DNA from: Flavobacteriales bacterium
Lineage (GTDB): Bacteria > Bacteroidota > Bacteroidia > CAIKAF01
Direction: 5' to 3'
Length of the DNA stretch: 64,000 bases
Assembly: GCA_025055575.1 (NCBI GenBank)
Contig: JANWWP010000023.1
Span: forward strand, 1-64,000
Every line of letters starts with the position of its first letter. Position 1 is the first letter of the stretch. The position numbers were made by a program, and so were the translations under genes. Shown piece after piece: positions 24,762 to 33,580 of the stretch. The notes under the pieces are model-generated. The model was given only the letters and a program-made list of their open reading frames with translations. It did no database searches and was not told the DNA's origin.

Positions 24762-26601
24762 TCTTGTGAATGCTTTCCTTCTGTCCGACACGAATGCGGC
24801 AAAAATACATGCCCGCTGGGATGTGGGCAGGCCATACGCAGGAAAATAGCGAGGATCCCTGCACAAGCCCGTAAAAATTTAAAAGGCCTTGGCCATCCAG
24901 TCTGTAAATATAGATTTCTACCGCGGCTTGGGGCTCAATACCAGGAGGTAGCTTGACGAAAAAAGTCCCCGAGGAAGGATTAGGAAAAACAGTAAAATGG
25001 GGGGCAGAGTCGGATTCATCAAGTCCCAACTGAGGCGCCAAGATCAAAGCCTGGTGGGCGTTCAGCCGTCCATAACCCATTTCCTGATTCCATGGACCAT
25101 CCAGGCCCAAACTATCGTAGGCGTAACCACCCGTTTTTTCTGCGCTTTGACGCAGGCAGCGGCGCACCTGATCGGCCGTGAAGTCCGGACGCACGGACAG
25201 TACTAAGGCCGCTATGCCAGCCGCCACAGGGCAGGCTGCCGAGGTGCCTGCAAACTGGGAAAAGTAATCTCCGTTGGAATACCCTCTTCCACCCGTAAAA
25301 TCTGTGGTGTACAGCAGGTGCCCGGGCGCCGTAAAGTCGAGGTTGAATCCATAATTGCTGTAGGAAGCCCGTTTGTCCTTGTTTGTTGTGGCGCCCACAG
25401 AGATGGCGTAGGCATGCAGAGAGGCGGGCCAAATCAATATATCGTTGTCGTTGCCGCTGGAAAAAAACATGGAAATGCCTTTACCGCCCCGACCCAAGGT
25501 GGCGGCGTTTTGAATAGCGTTGGATACGGTGTTCTGGTTCACGGGAGCAAAGGGCAGAAGATTAGGGGGAATACCCCACGAATTGCTCATGACATCGGCC
25601 TGCCCTGTGTTGCGCGCCCAATTGATGGCTTGCACCATGTATTGCGTGGTGCTGAAAGGGATTTCCTGAAGGGTGGTATCTATCAATCCTGGAATTACGA
25701 TGGTGGTATCAATGTAATAGAACATTTTAACTGGAATAATTTTGCTGGAATACGCCACCCCGGCCACTCCAACCCCATTGTTACCGGCGGCTGCAGCGAT
25801 GCCCGCACAGGCGGTACCGTGGCCATCGCTCGGGAACGGGCCCACGTTGGGATAGCCTTGGCTCCCCCCGCCGGTGGCATCGTAGCCGGGCAAGAGATTG
25901 GGCATTAAGTCAGGATGCAGGGTGTCCACCCCGCTGTCCAGAATCGCAATTTTAATTTGAGGGCTACCTGTGGTGATGCTCCATGCGGCTTCGGCATCGA
26001 TATCTGCCCCCGCAGTGCCCCAGCCCTGTTGAGCGCTGCCGGTATTTTTTAAAGCCCACTGATAGGGAAAATACGGATCGTTGGTGGCCACAATCGGATG
26101 AAAACCCAGATTGGGCTCAGCAAAGACAACATCTGGAATACTTTGGAGCTTGAAGGACCACGCTTCAGGCGTCGTGCGCGATTGTTTTGAAAACTGGAAC
26201 ACCAGCACATCCTCCTCCGCCCCCAAAAATTCAATCCCATACTCTTCAGCCTCCCGCAAAAGGAGATCCGGGGAAAGCCCTTCTTTTAGCTTCACAAAAA
26301 CTTCCGGAAGTACGTACCAGACCGACCCTCCGGAGTCTCGGTACACATTTCCAACATACGTCACATCATCATCTTCTAGAAGGTCCCGCCGGCGGCTTTC
26401 GTTCGCGGCTACAAACCAAAGCCTTGGCGCTAAGAGCCGACCCGAAACACCTTCCAGACCTGCCGCATCGGGCCGGGCGTTGGGGTTAAAAGGCGCCACA
26501 GCCCGATCGGGCCTCACTTCCACCACACAGCGATGCCAGGCCGGCTGGGCTGAAACGACAGCAGGAATTATTCCCCAAAAAAGGAAACCAAAAACTTTCA
26601 T
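24742..26601 (-). CDS. Subtilisin-like (S8) serine protease with T9SS sorting domain
   Basis: 619 residues. Signal peptide (cut near VVSAQP), an N-terminal propeptide-like region, then the S8 catalytic domain: Asp222 in ILDSGVDTLHPDL, His261 in DGHGTACAGIAAA, Ser454 in FAGTSAACPVAAG, with oxyanion-region Asn in SNSWG. After ALILAPQLGL comes a linker and the sorting domain starting HFTVFPNPSSGTFFVK and ending SIHKIVLRRS. It would be exported through the T9SS and anchored or released at the cell surface, probably for protein degradation. Its -7 box lies 14 bp before the ATG. Confidence 0.95.
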   Translation of the reverse strand: MKVFGFLFWGIIPAVVSAQPAWHRCVVEVRPDRAVAPFNPNARPDAAGLEGVSGRLLAPRLWFVAANESRRRDLLEDDDVTYVGNVYRDSGGSVWYVLPEVFVKLKEGLSPDLLLREAEEYGIEFLGAEEDVLVFQFSKQSRTTPEAWSFKLQSIPDVVFAEPNLGFHPIVATNDPYFPYQWALKNTGSAQQGWGTAGADIDAEAAWSITTGSPQIKIAILDSGVDTLHPDLMPNLLPGYDATGGGSQGYPNVGPFPSDGHGTACAGIAAAAGNNGVGVAGVAYSSKIIPVKMFYYIDTTIVIPGLIDTTLQEIPFSTTQYMVQAINWARNTGQADVMSNSWGIPPNLLPFAPVNQNTVSNAIQNAATLGRGGKGISMFFSSGNDNDILIWPASLHAYAISVGATTNKDKRASYSNYGFNLDFTAPGHLLYTTDFTGGRGYSNGDYFSQFAGTSAACPVAAGIAALVLSVRPDFTADQVRRCLRQSAEKTGGYAYDSLGLDGPWNQEMGYGRLNAHQALILAPQLGLDESDSAPHFTVFPNPSSGTFFVKLPPGIEPQAAVEIYIYRLDGQGLLNFYGLVQGSSLFSCVWPAHIPAGMYFCRIRVGQKESIHKIVLRRS

Positions 26602-26615
26602 CGAGGACGTTTTTA

Positions 26616-26623
26616 CAAAAGTA
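26616..26623 (-). promoter_or_regulatory. -7 box TACTTTTG before the subtilase gene
   Basis: Exact TAnnTTTG on the minus strand, 14 bp before the ATG at 26601. No obvious -33 element. Confidence 0.45.
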
Positions 26624-26729
26624 ACCTGGCCACCTCTACTTGAGAACCTCCTGTCTTGGCGAAGCCTGCAAGCGCAAAAGCCCTTTGGGCCAAACGAACT
26701 CCCACGCTAACTTGCAGCCCCAAAGTTCC

Positions 26730-28166
26730 ATGATTTTCAGCGCGCCGGTTTTTGTGTGGTTTTTTTTGCCGCTGTGCCTGCTGCTGTGTTTGGGATTTTT
26801 GAGTCCGCCACGGCGCAATGCCGGTCTTCTGGTTTTCAGCCTTATTTTCTACTTCTGGGGCGAAAAAGTTTTTGTCCTCTATTTGCTGGTTTCCCTTATG
26901 ACCAGCTACCTTATCGCCCATGCCCTGCGGCGGAGCAGCCGCCCAGCCTGGGTTCTGGGATTGGGAATAAGCCTTCAGCTGGCCGGATTGGTATATTTTA
27001 AATATGCCGGATTTTTTGCCGAAGCTCTGGGAATGCTACAGCTTCAACCGGACAATGAAGTGCTGCAACGGCTCCGACAGGTCCACATGCCTCTGGGCAT
27101 TTCTTTTTTCACCTTTCAAAATATTTCTTATCTGGTGGATGTCCATCGGGGCGAAGTGGAGCCCGAAAAAAACCCTTTGGATTACGCCTTATATATTTCT
27201 TTTTTCCCCCAACTGATTGCCGGCCCCATCATCCGCTACCGCGATGTGGCAAGTCAACTGGCTTCTCGCATCGTAACGGCCGATCTTTTCCTGAGCGGCT
27301 GCCGCCGTTTTTTGACCGGCCTGGCAAAAAAAGTGATTCTGGCCGATAATATCGGTGAATATGTCAACGCGGCGCTCCACATTCCGCCTCAAGAACTCAA
27401 CCTTTACACGGGATGGCTGATCCCGGCCGGCTACGCTTTGCAATTGTATTTCGATTTCAGCGGCTACAGCGATATGGCCATAGGCTTAGGCCGCATGTTT
27501 GGTTTTCGTTTTCTGGAAAATTTCAATTTCCCTTACGTGGCCAGGTCTTTCCGGGATTACTGGCGGCGCTGGCACATATCCTTGTCCACCTGGTTCCGGG
27601 ACTACGTGTACTATCCCTTGGGTGGCAACCGCAAAGGCCCCCTTCGCACCTATCTGAACCTCTGGATCATTTTTCCTCTTGTGGGCCTCTGGCATGGGGC
27701 CAGTTGGAATTGTGTGGTGTTCGGCCTTCTGCACGGCACTTTTATGGTGGCTGAAAGGTTAGGACTGGAACGATGGCTGGAGCGGGCCCCCCGCCCGGCA
27801 GGTCATCTTTATTTCTGGCTTCTGTATCTTGTGTCCTTGGCCGTGTTCACCACAGACGGCCTCAGCCACGCTTTTTTCGTCCTGAAAGCCATGGCCGGCC
27901 TGGGCACCCAAACCGACCCTTACCAATCGGCAGCGCTCTATTTCTCACCGGCCTTGGTCTTATGGATTGTGCTGGCCATTTTGTTTTCACTGCCCATTAA
28001 AAATTTCCTTCTCCTCCATTTGCAACGATTGCCGCACCGCCCCAGAGCCTGGATTTTTTCGTTTCAACGTCCGGCCCGGCTGGGATGGTACGGCCTTCTG
28101 GCCTGGCTTACCGCTGGGGAAATTTCCGGATCGGCCTATAACGCGTTCATTTATTTTAAATTCTGA
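26730..28166 (+). CDS. MBOAT-family O-acyltransferase (AlgI-like)
   Basis: 478 residues from ATG 26730 (MIFSAPVFVWFFLP, where AlgI-like proteins begin); the frame extends 90 bp upstream without family similarity. Polytopic inner-membrane protein that passes acetyl groups from the cytoplasm to a periplasmic acetylation machine. Landmarks: SYLVDVHRGEVEPEKNPLDY, FFPQLIAGPIIRY, LYFDFSGYSDMAIGLGRMFG, YWRRWHISLSTWFRDY and the catalytic His322 in GLWHGASWN. It starts a three-gene operon with an AlgJ/AlgX-like protein (8 bp downstream) and a membrane glycosyltransferase. Confidence 0.94.
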   Translation: MIFSAPVFVWFFLPLCLLLCLGFLSPPRRNAGLLVFSLIFYFWGEKVFVLYLLVSLMTSYLIAHALRRSSRPAWVLGLGISLQLAGLVYFKYAGFFAEALGMLQLQPDNEVLQRLRQVHMPLGISFFTFQNISYLVDVHRGEVEPEKNPLDYALYISFFPQLIAGPIIRYRDVASQLASRIVTADLFLSGCRRFLTGLAKKVILADNIGEYVNAALHIPPQELNLYTGWLIPAGYALQLYFDFSGYSDMAIGLGRMFGFRFLENFNFPYVARSFRDYWRRWHISLSTWFRDYVYYPLGGNRKGPLRTYLNLWIIFPLVGLWHGASWNCVVFGLLHGTFMVAERLGLERWLERAPRPAGHLYFWLLYLVSLAVFTTDGLSHAFFVLKAMAGLGTQTDPYQSAALYFSPALVLWIVLAILFSLPIKNFLLLHLQRLPHRPRAWIFSFQRPARLGWYGLLAWLTAGEISGSAYNAFIYFKF

Positions 28167-28174
28167 CATCCCGC

Positions 28175-29935
28175 ATGGATCGTGGCCGCCGTTTCATCCA
28201 CATGTGTCTCCTCAGCGGTCTAGCGGCGGGCCTTACCTATTATATCCTGAACGGCAGCGATATATTTATCAAAAAACCCCGGCTCCTTCTGCTGGCCCAA
28301 GGACCTTCCGGCCAGGTGCCTGAATTGTTCGTGGACGACGGCCGGGGCTATTTCAGCCCGGAATTAAAAGCGGTCGGAACCACTGCGGACCTGGTGTCCC
28401 AGGGGTATGTCCTGGAGCTTCCGGATGTTCCCCTGGCCCTGCGGCTTCGGTTGGATCTAGGACAAGAGGCCGCCGCATGGCACATCCGCGGGTTGGTGTG
28501 GAGCGGTCCGCAATACGAACGCACCTGGACCGCAGACACCCTGTTCCCACGGCTCCAGCCCCTCCGCGATATCGAGCATCTGAAGTTGAAGAACGATAGC
28601 ATTCTGGTGACCACAAGCGGTGAGGATCCTGCGCTGGAAATCCTACTCCCCGACCTCCCGGGCTTTTGGCATTTTATTCGTACTCCCTCCGCCTGGAACC
28701 CACCTGCCCTCCTGGCCGCCTTGTGGGTAGGGCTTGTGACAGCTTTGTGGGTTCATTTTTTCTTTGAAAAAATATGGTTTCAAAATGAAAATCTTGTGTG
28801 GGCCCTTCTGTTTGCAGCATTTTTGGGATTGCCCTGGTGTGTGATGTGGGGCGAACCCAAGCTGGAGCTCACCCCGGCCGTCCGCCGTGAAAACCGGCGA
28901 CTCGCCCCCCTGCCCCGCTGGGAGTGGGACAGCCTCTTCACTTTACCCGACCGATGGACGGCTTATTTTGAAGATCATTTTGGCTTAAAGTCATTTTTGG
29001 CCGGATGGGACGCCCGCTACAAATACAGTCTTTTAAAATCGTCGCCCAAGCCTTTTGAAGTGGCCATCGGCCGGGGGGGCTGGCTTTTTTCACGCGACAC
29101 CAGCCTCATGCGGGATTTTCTTCATCATGAAAAGATGCCCGCTTCCGTCATGCGCCGCATTCGGGACAACCTGGAGTTTCTGCAACTGTGGCTTTCCCGC
29201 CGGGGTATACGTTTTTTTGTTTTTATTGCCCACAATAAACACAGTATCTACCCTCAGTACCTCCCCGCCGCCCTCCAACACCAAGGCAGGCCTTCCATCT
29301 ACGAGCAATGGAAGCAATACATGATAGACAGTTCCTTCGTGCTGCCCATTGATGCCGGCGACGAACTGCGTCAAGCAGCCCAACATGCGGAAGTTTTTTA
29401 CCCCTTTGACACCCATTGGAATTTTCACGGTGGACTTCTGGCCACCCGAAAACTATTGTTTTACCTCCGCCGCGATTTTCCTCAAATACCCGAACTCCAC
29501 GACAGTCTTTTCCGTTGGGTGCCTTTAGATGAAAAAAACGCTGACCTGGCCCGCAAAATCGCCCTCCAGGATGTGCTGCACAACCGCGAGCACCAGCCCA
29601 GTTTTCGCCACAACCCTTCCCACCCGCTTCCACCTCCGGATTTCCCCCATGTGCCTCTGCTGCAGCCTACGCTTTGCTATAGTGTGGACAATCCTGCCCT
29701 GCCCCGCCTGCTCATGTACAGGGATTCTTTCACCAACCTGATGATCCCATATCTGAGCGCCTGTTTCAGCCGCAGCGTATTCTTATGGACCCATGCCATA
29801 GACCCGCTTAGCATTCTTCAGGAAAAACCTGACGTGGTGGTGCTGGAGATTGCCGAACAGCACATCCGCAACCTGGCCTCAATAAAAACCTCCGTATTTC
29901 AAAAATACGATGCCCAGCCAACGCAGAATCATTGA
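28175..29935 (+). CDS. AlgJ/AlgX-like SGNH acetyltransferase with N-terminal membrane and beta-domain extension
   Basis: 586 residues, much longer than AlgJ (about 390). Residues 8-26 form a membrane helix, 30-180 a beta-rich domain (YFSPELKAVG ... LRLRLDLGQE) resembling jelly-roll segments of membrane glycan enzymes, then two more helices at about 180-235 (LLAALWVGLVTALWVHFFF; WALLFAAFLGLPWCVM). From about 265 comes the SGNH part: FEDHFGLKSFL, GRGGWLFSRD, catalytic Asp412 and His414 in FDTHWNFHG, and Ser518 in YRDSFTN (the usual GDS Gly is Arg). It probably takes acetyl groups from the MBOAT protein and puts them on a glycan. Confidence 0.88.
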   Translation: MDRGRRFIHMCLLSGLAAGLTYYILNGSDIFIKKPRLLLLAQGPSGQVPELFVDDGRGYFSPELKAVGTTADLVSQGYVLELPDVPLALRLRLDLGQEAAAWHIRGLVWSGPQYERTWTADTLFPRLQPLRDIEHLKLKNDSILVTTSGEDPALEILLPDLPGFWHFIRTPSAWNPPALLAALWVGLVTALWVHFFFEKIWFQNENLVWALLFAAFLGLPWCVMWGEPKLELTPAVRRENRRLAPLPRWEWDSLFTLPDRWTAYFEDHFGLKSFLAGWDARYKYSLLKSSPKPFEVAIGRGGWLFSRDTSLMRDFLHHEKMPASVMRRIRDNLEFLQLWLSRRGIRFFVFIAHNKHSIYPQYLPAALQHQGRPSIYEQWKQYMIDSSFVLPIDAGDELRQAAQHAEVFYPFDTHWNFHGGLLATRKLLFYLRRDFPQIPELHDSLFRWVPLDEKNADLARKIALQDVLHNREHQPSFRHNPSHPLPPPDFPHVPLLQPTLCYSVDNPALPRLLMYRDSFTNLMIPYLSACFSRSVFLWTHAIDPLSILQEKPDVVVLEIAEQHIRNLASIKTSVFQKYDAQPTQNH

Positions 29936-31169
29936 CTATTTCTTCAAAATTGCGGCCCTTGGGTTGCTCGCCTTGGCCGCGACCTACCTTCTGCGCCATG
30001 CGTGGCAGCTCGATGGTTGGCACCACAACGATGAACTGGCTCATGTGGATTATGTCTTCAGGCTGGCCCATGAACAGCGCTGGCCCCGCTCTCAGGACAA
30101 GGTAAGCCGGGAGCTGGTCGAATTTTCGGCACATCGATTTGGATATCCCCGTCCCGATGACCTTTCCTTGCCCGATTATGGCATAGGTCTTCAGGCTTTT
30201 AGCTACGAAGCCCACCAGCCACCCCTGTATTATCTCATGCTGGCCCTGCCCGAGGCGCTTTTTCACCGCCTCGGCTGCGCCCTGGATTTCAGGTTGCGTG
30301 CCCTGCGCCTTTTCACGGTGGTCCTCATGCTCGCCGGATGGGGGTTGTTTTTCCATGCCTTACGTCCCTTGGTTTTTCGGGGCTTCATACCGTCCTCTCA
30401 GGCGTGGCTGGCCACGGGTCTGCTGGCTTTTTTTTCAGCGGCCGATCATTACCACATCAGCAACGACCAGGCTGGTCTTTTGTGGGGCAGCCTCCTCACG
30501 CGCCAATGCCTCCTGATGGGCTTCCGGCCTTCGGCCACCCGTGGAGCCTGGGCCCTCGCCACAGCCCTCCTGGCCACGGCCACCAAAGCTTCCAATGCGT
30601 TGTGGCTGCTGCCGATTCTGGGGCTGGGTTTATCCGCCGTTTACACAGGTCTTGTCTCCTTCAGGGACTGGCTGCACTGGCGCAGGCTTATAGCACTCTG
30701 GCCCCTACTTTTGTGGCTACCTGCCCTGATGAGCCCCGACGCCAAGGGACCGCTCTCCGAAACCAGCCGGCTGTTTTCCATCATATCTCCTGGTTTATTC
30801 GATTCAAGCTTTTTCCTTCAGGCCTTCATGTCCAAAGCCATGGACTTCGCACCCTTAGGCCTCCGTTCCGGTCCCGGCTGGCCTCTTCTTCTCCTGGCTC
30901 TCCAGGCTTTGGCGGCCTTGCTCTGGACTTACCTCACCCCCCCTTTGCTGAGGTTCAATCCCGGCTTGTGGTGGCTTATGGTCCTTTGGCCTCTGGTCAT
31001 CCTGGCAGCCGGTTACCTCAATCAACACGTTGGCAGTGTCTTCTGGTTCGAGTTCCGTATTTTTTCATCCTACTATCCGCTTCTTATTCTTTTCTTACTT
31101 CTGCCTTGGCCCCTATGGCGCCGCCTCATGGTTCCAGGCGGCCAGAAACCCTGCTTACCGCCCTCCTGA
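29910..31169 (+). CDS. Polytopic membrane glycosyltransferase (GT-C-like)
   Basis: 419 residues with about ten hydrophobic helices. The first periplasmic loop has an acidic motif HHNDELAHVDYVFRLAHE and later EAHQPPLYYLMLALPEAL, the layout of GT-C enzymes that use polyprenyl-phosphate sugars (GT39/DUF2142-like), where the Asp/Glu near the end of helix 1 is catalytic. The family assignment is by layout; the donor and acceptor are unknown. Its ATG lies 26 bp inside the AlgJ/AlgX-like gene, so the products are coupled. A terminator-like hairpin follows about 275 bp later at 31445-31485, beyond a GC-rich element. Confidence 0.75.
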   Translation: MPSQRRIIDYFFKIAALGLLALAATYLLRHAWQLDGWHHNDELAHVDYVFRLAHEQRWPRSQDKVSRELVEFSAHRFGYPRPDDLSLPDYGIGLQAFSYEAHQPPLYYLMLALPEALFHRLGCALDFRLRALRLFTVVLMLAGWGLFFHALRPLVFRGFIPSSQAWLATGLLAFFSAADHYHISNDQAGLLWGSLLTRQCLLMGFRPSATRGAWALATALLATATKASNALWLLPILGLGLSAVYTGLVSFRDWLHWRRLIALWPLLLWLPALMSPDAKGPLSETSRLFSIISPGLFDSSFFLQAFMSKAMDFAPLGLRSGPGWPLLLLALQALAALLWTYLTPPLLRFNPGLWWLMVLWPLVILAAGYLNQHVGSVFWFEFRIFSSYYPLLILFLLLPWPLWRRLMVPGGQKPCLPPS

Positions 31170-31215
31170 TAGTGGGCAGTGAACCAAAAATTACTTCTTT
31201 TATTAATGGATTTCA

Positions 31216-31404
31216 GGGCGTGCCCCCCTGGGGCCGGCGGCCGGAGGGACGGCCTCCGCTTCGCCCGGCCGCCGCTTACCGCCGGCCCCAGGGGGTCGGG
31301 CTGCTCCGGGCTCCGCTCCCGCTCCGGCAATCCCTTCGCCCGCTGCGCGGGCTCAGGGCAGTGCCGGCGCCTTCGGCGCCGCCCTCCGCATCCCTCACGC
31401 AGGG
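31216..31404. repeat. GC-rich multi-hairpin intergenic element (GGGCGTGCCCC...CCCTCACGCAGGG type)
   Basis: About 190 bp, far richer in GC than its surroundings. It holds a perfect 17-bp inverted repeat (31224-31240 with 31279-31295) enclosing a smaller hairpin CGGAGG/CCTCCG (242-247 with 253-258 of 31xxx), then hairpins GCCCGC/GCGGGC (31338-31352) and GGCGCC/GGCGCC (31366-31380). The ends GGGCGTGCC and ATCCCTCACGC, with GGGGTCGGGCTG inside, match my memory of a recurrent intergenic element in Bacteroidota genomes; I cannot verify copy number from one window. Possible roles are a mobile non-autonomous repeat, an mRNA-end stabiliser or a structured RNA. Confidence 0.6.
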
Positions 31405-31444
31405 TAGACCCGGTGGCTGAAAAGCTGCCTCCTGCGCCGTGTCG

Positions 31445-31485
31445 AAGCCCCGCCTTTGCATGGTTCACAGGGCCGAGGCTTTTTT
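31445..31485 (+). terminator. Terminator-like hairpin after the O-acylation operon
   Basis: Arms AAGCCCCGCCT and AGGGCCGAGGCTT pair with one mismatch and one bulge around a 13-base loop and are followed by six T (31480-31485). It would end rightward transcription from the MBOAT operon. Confidence 0.5.
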
Positions 31486-31522
31486 CATGCGATGGCTTCC
31501 ATGCCACAATTGGTTTTGAAAT

Positions 31523-31568
31523 CCGGCCCTTTGATACGCCGCGCTTCGCGAGGCTACTCAGGGACCGG
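31523..31568. repeat. REP-like palindrome, copy 1 (46 bp)
   Basis: Begins CCGGCCCTTTGATACG and ends TACTCAGGGACCGG. CCGG-CCC at one end pairs with GGG-A-CCGG at the other, and the middle has a GCG/CGC mini-hairpin. A second 46-bp copy lies 16 bp downstream, and the stretch between them repeats the end motif (GGTACTCAGGAACCGG). The core CCCTTCGATA...CTCAGGGACCGG resembles widespread bacterial REP sequences. Confidence 0.65.
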
Positions 31569-31584
31569 CAGTGGTACTCAGGAA

Positions 31585-31630
31585 CCGGCCCTTCGATACG
31601 GCCAGCTGCGCAAGCCAAATCAGAGTCCGG
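31585..31630. repeat. REP-like palindrome, copy 2 (46 bp)
   Basis: Begins CCGGCCCTTCGATACGGCC and ends AATCAGAGTCCGG, same length and orientation as copy 1 and the same first 16 bases but for one change. The middle is more diverged. No RAYT transposase gene lies in the window. Confidence 0.65.
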
Positions 31631-31684
31631 AAATATCAGAAGCCGAGAGGATGCGGGGATTACAAAAACAAGGATTGGGCATAA

Positions 31685-31715
31685 TTGTTATGCAGTCAGA
31701 ATATTTCTAATTTTG
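31685..31715 (+). promoter_or_regulatory. Promoter of etfB-etfA (TTG-N20-TAATTTTG)
   Basis: TTG at 31685-31687 and TAATTTTG at 31708-31715 are spaced by exactly 20 bp, matching the Bacteroidota sigma consensus. The -7 box ends 19 bp before the etfB ATG. Confidence 0.7.
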
Positions 31716-31734
31716 CCACCCACTTTTGCATGTT

Positions 31735-32478
31735 ATGAAAATCCTTGTTTGCCTAAGCAAAGTGCCGGACACCACCAGCAAAATCAGTTTTACGGACAAC
31801 AACACCCGCTTCAATAGCCAGGGGGTGCAGTATATCCTAAATCCCTCGGACGAGTGGTATGCTTTGGTGCGGGCCATTGAACTGAAGGAAGCGAAACTGG
31901 CGGAGTCCGTATCGGCCGTGATGGTGGGCGGTGCCGAAGATGACGCGCTCCTGCGCAAGGCCGTAGCCATAGGCGCCGACACCCTCTACCGCATCAACGC
32001 TCAGCCGATGGATGCTTACAGCGTGGCACGTATGCTGGCAGATTTTATCAAAACCCAAGATTTTCAATTGGTGCTCACAGGGCGCGAAACCATTGACTAC
32101 AATGGCGGCGAAGTACCGGCTTTGTTAGCCGAGATGCTCGGATGGGAGTTGGCCTCGCCCGTGAACAAACTGGATATTGTGGAAGGTAAAGCGCGCATGG
32201 AAAGCGAACTAGGGGCTCTCACCCAAGTCCTGGAAGCCGATTTGCCTCTGGTGATCAGCGCAGCAAAAGGCATGGCTGACCAGCGTATTCCCAACATGTG
32301 GGGCATCCGCAATTCCAGGATGGCCGTGATTCAGGTGGTGGAACCTCAACCCGTGGAACCCCTGGTGCGCTTTGTGAACTATGAACTGCCTCCGGCCAAA
32401 GGTCAAGTAAAAATGATACCGGCCGACCAGCCCGAATTGCTGGTGGATTTATTGCACAACGAAGCCAAAGTGATTTAA
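31735..32478 (+). CDS. etfB: Electron transfer flavoprotein subunit beta
   Basis: 247 residues from ATG 31735 (MKILVCLSKVPDTTSKI; a TTG three codons upstream is less likely). With EtfA it forms the AMP/FAD-binding heterodimer that accepts electrons from acyl-CoA dehydrogenases and passes them to ETF-quinone oxidoreductase. Motifs: LNPSDEWYALVRAIELKE, LVLTGRETIDYNGGEVPALLAEMLG and LVISAAKGMADQRIPNMWGI with AR/AK-type AMP site. It is 33 bp upstream of etfA behind a clear promoter. Confidence 0.96.
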   Translation: MKILVCLSKVPDTTSKISFTDNNTRFNSQGVQYILNPSDEWYALVRAIELKEAKLAESVSAVMVGGAEDDALLRKAVAIGADTLYRINAQPMDAYSVARMLADFIKTQDFQLVLTGRETIDYNGGEVPALLAEMLGWELASPVNKLDIVEGKARMESELGALTQVLEADLPLVISAAKGMADQRIPNMWGIRNSRMAVIQVVEPQPVEPLVRFVNYELPPAKGQVKMIPADQPELLVDLLHNEAKVI

Positions 32479-32511
32479 TCCCAATATTTATTTCTTTATT
32501 ATCCCTTTAAA

Positions 32512-33468
32512 ATGAACATTCTGGTATTTGCAGAAAGCCAACACGGCGCTATCAAAAAGTCCGGTTTGGAAGCCGTCACCTATGCGGCCCGCACAGCTTC
32601 CCAGCACCAGGGAACAGTGACGTGCTTGGTGGCCGGCGTGGATGAAAACGTGGCCTCCGGGCTGGGAGCCTATGGCGCTCACAAAGTGTTGAAGATGGAG
32701 AGCCATCCGGACGCTTTGGGCCTCTCGGATGCATTGTCAGAAGCCATCGCAGCCACTCAAGCCCGCTTGGTGGTGCTGGCCTATGATGCCCTGGGCCGGC
32801 ATCTGGCTCCGCGTCTTTCAGCCCGCCTGGGTGCGGCTCTCATATCCGGCGCCTCAGGTTTACCCGAAATACAGGGCGATACTTTGAGGGTGCGCAAAAG
32901 TGTATTTTCTGGAAAAGCTTTTGCTACTTTGGAATGTTCCACTCCCATTAAAATTTTGGCATTCTCCCCCAACACCTTAGCGCCTGAGAAAAAGGAAGGT
33001 ACTGCGGAGGTGGTCTCTTTTTCTCCTGCCACCAGAAACAGCCGCATTCGGGTCATTAAAACGGAAGAAAAGCAAGGCGAAGTGGCGCTGCCAGATGCCG
33101 AAATCGTGGTTTCGGCAGGCCGTGGTCTGAAAGGTCCTGAAAACTGGGGTATCGTGGAAGACTTGGCCCATGCCCTGAATGCCGCCACAGCCTGCAGCCG
33201 TCCGGTGGCCGATATCGGATGGCGGCCGCACCACGAGCACGTTGGCCAGACAGGTCTCACCGTGAGGCCCAACCTATATATTGCTATAGGCATCTCAGGG
33301 GCCATCCAGCACTTGGCCGGGGTGAACCAGAGCAAAGTGATTGTGGTTATTAACAAAGACCCGGAGGCGCCCTTCTTTAAAGCTGCAGATTATGGCATTG
33401 TAGGGGATGCTTTCGAAGTGGTGCCCCGCATCACCGAGGCGGTGAAGAAGCTCAAGGCCGGGGCCTGA
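32512..33468 (+). CDS. etfA: Electron transfer flavoprotein subunit alpha
   Basis: 318 residues, full length. N-terminal domain starts [18 protein letters not shown]; the C-terminal FAD domain has [50 protein letters not shown] and [22 protein letters not shown], the classic EtfA end. Works with EtfB in fatty and amino acid oxidation. It is in the same operon as etfB; accA follows after 112 bp with its own promoter. Confidence 0.97.
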   Translation: MNILVFAESQHGAIKKSGLEAVTYAARTASQHQGTVTCLVAGVDENVASGLGAYGAHKVLKMESHPDALGLSDALSEAIAATQARLVVLAYDALGRHLAPRLSARLGAALISGASGLPEIQGDTLRVRKSVFSGKAFATLECSTPIKILAFSPNTLAPEKKEGTAEVVSFSPATRNSRIRVIKTEEKQGEVALPDAEIVVSAGRGLKGPENWGIVEDLAHALNAATACSRPVADIGWRPHHEHVGQTGLTVRPNLYIAIGISGAIQHLAGVNQSKVIVVINKDPEAPFFKAADYGIVGDAFEVVPRITEAVKKLKAGA

Positions 33469-33532
33469 GCACTTCGCGGGTTCGGAAAGCATTTCAGAAA
33501 CATCCGTCTGCGCAACGCGTCCACCTTTTTAT

Positions 33533-33563
33533 TTTGATTATCGAGAGCCAGCTCCGAAATTTG
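33533..33563 (+). promoter_or_regulatory. Promoter of accA (TTTG-N19-GAAATTTG)
   Basis: TTTG at 33533-33536 and GAAATTTG at 33556-33563 (one mismatch to TAnnTTTG) are spaced by 19 bp; the -7 box ends 17 bp before the accA ATG. Confidence 0.5.
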
Positions 33564-33580
33564 CGGAGGTCGGTTTAGGA

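Larger units (their letters stand above)
31170..31734. other. Gene-free 565-bp region holding a repeat island
   Basis: No credible coding sequence; the short frames crossing it are Arg/Pro-rich by-products of its GC content. In order it holds a GC-rich multi-hairpin element (31216-31404), a terminator-like hairpin (31445-31485), two 46-bp REP-like palindromes (31523-31568, 31585-31630) and the etfB promoter (31685-31715). Confidence 0.8.

Noticed and set aside
30338..31420. 360-codon plus-strand open frame
   Set aside because: It is another frame of the GT-C-like gene continued into the GC-rich repeat island; composition is Pro/Arg/Ser-rich without membrane helices.
31179..31817. 212-codon plus-strand frame and a 181-codon minus-strand frame over the intergenic island
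   Set aside because: Both translate the GC-rich palindromes and REP repeats, have no start signals and show no similarity to known proteins; the plus one also runs into etfB in the wrong frame.
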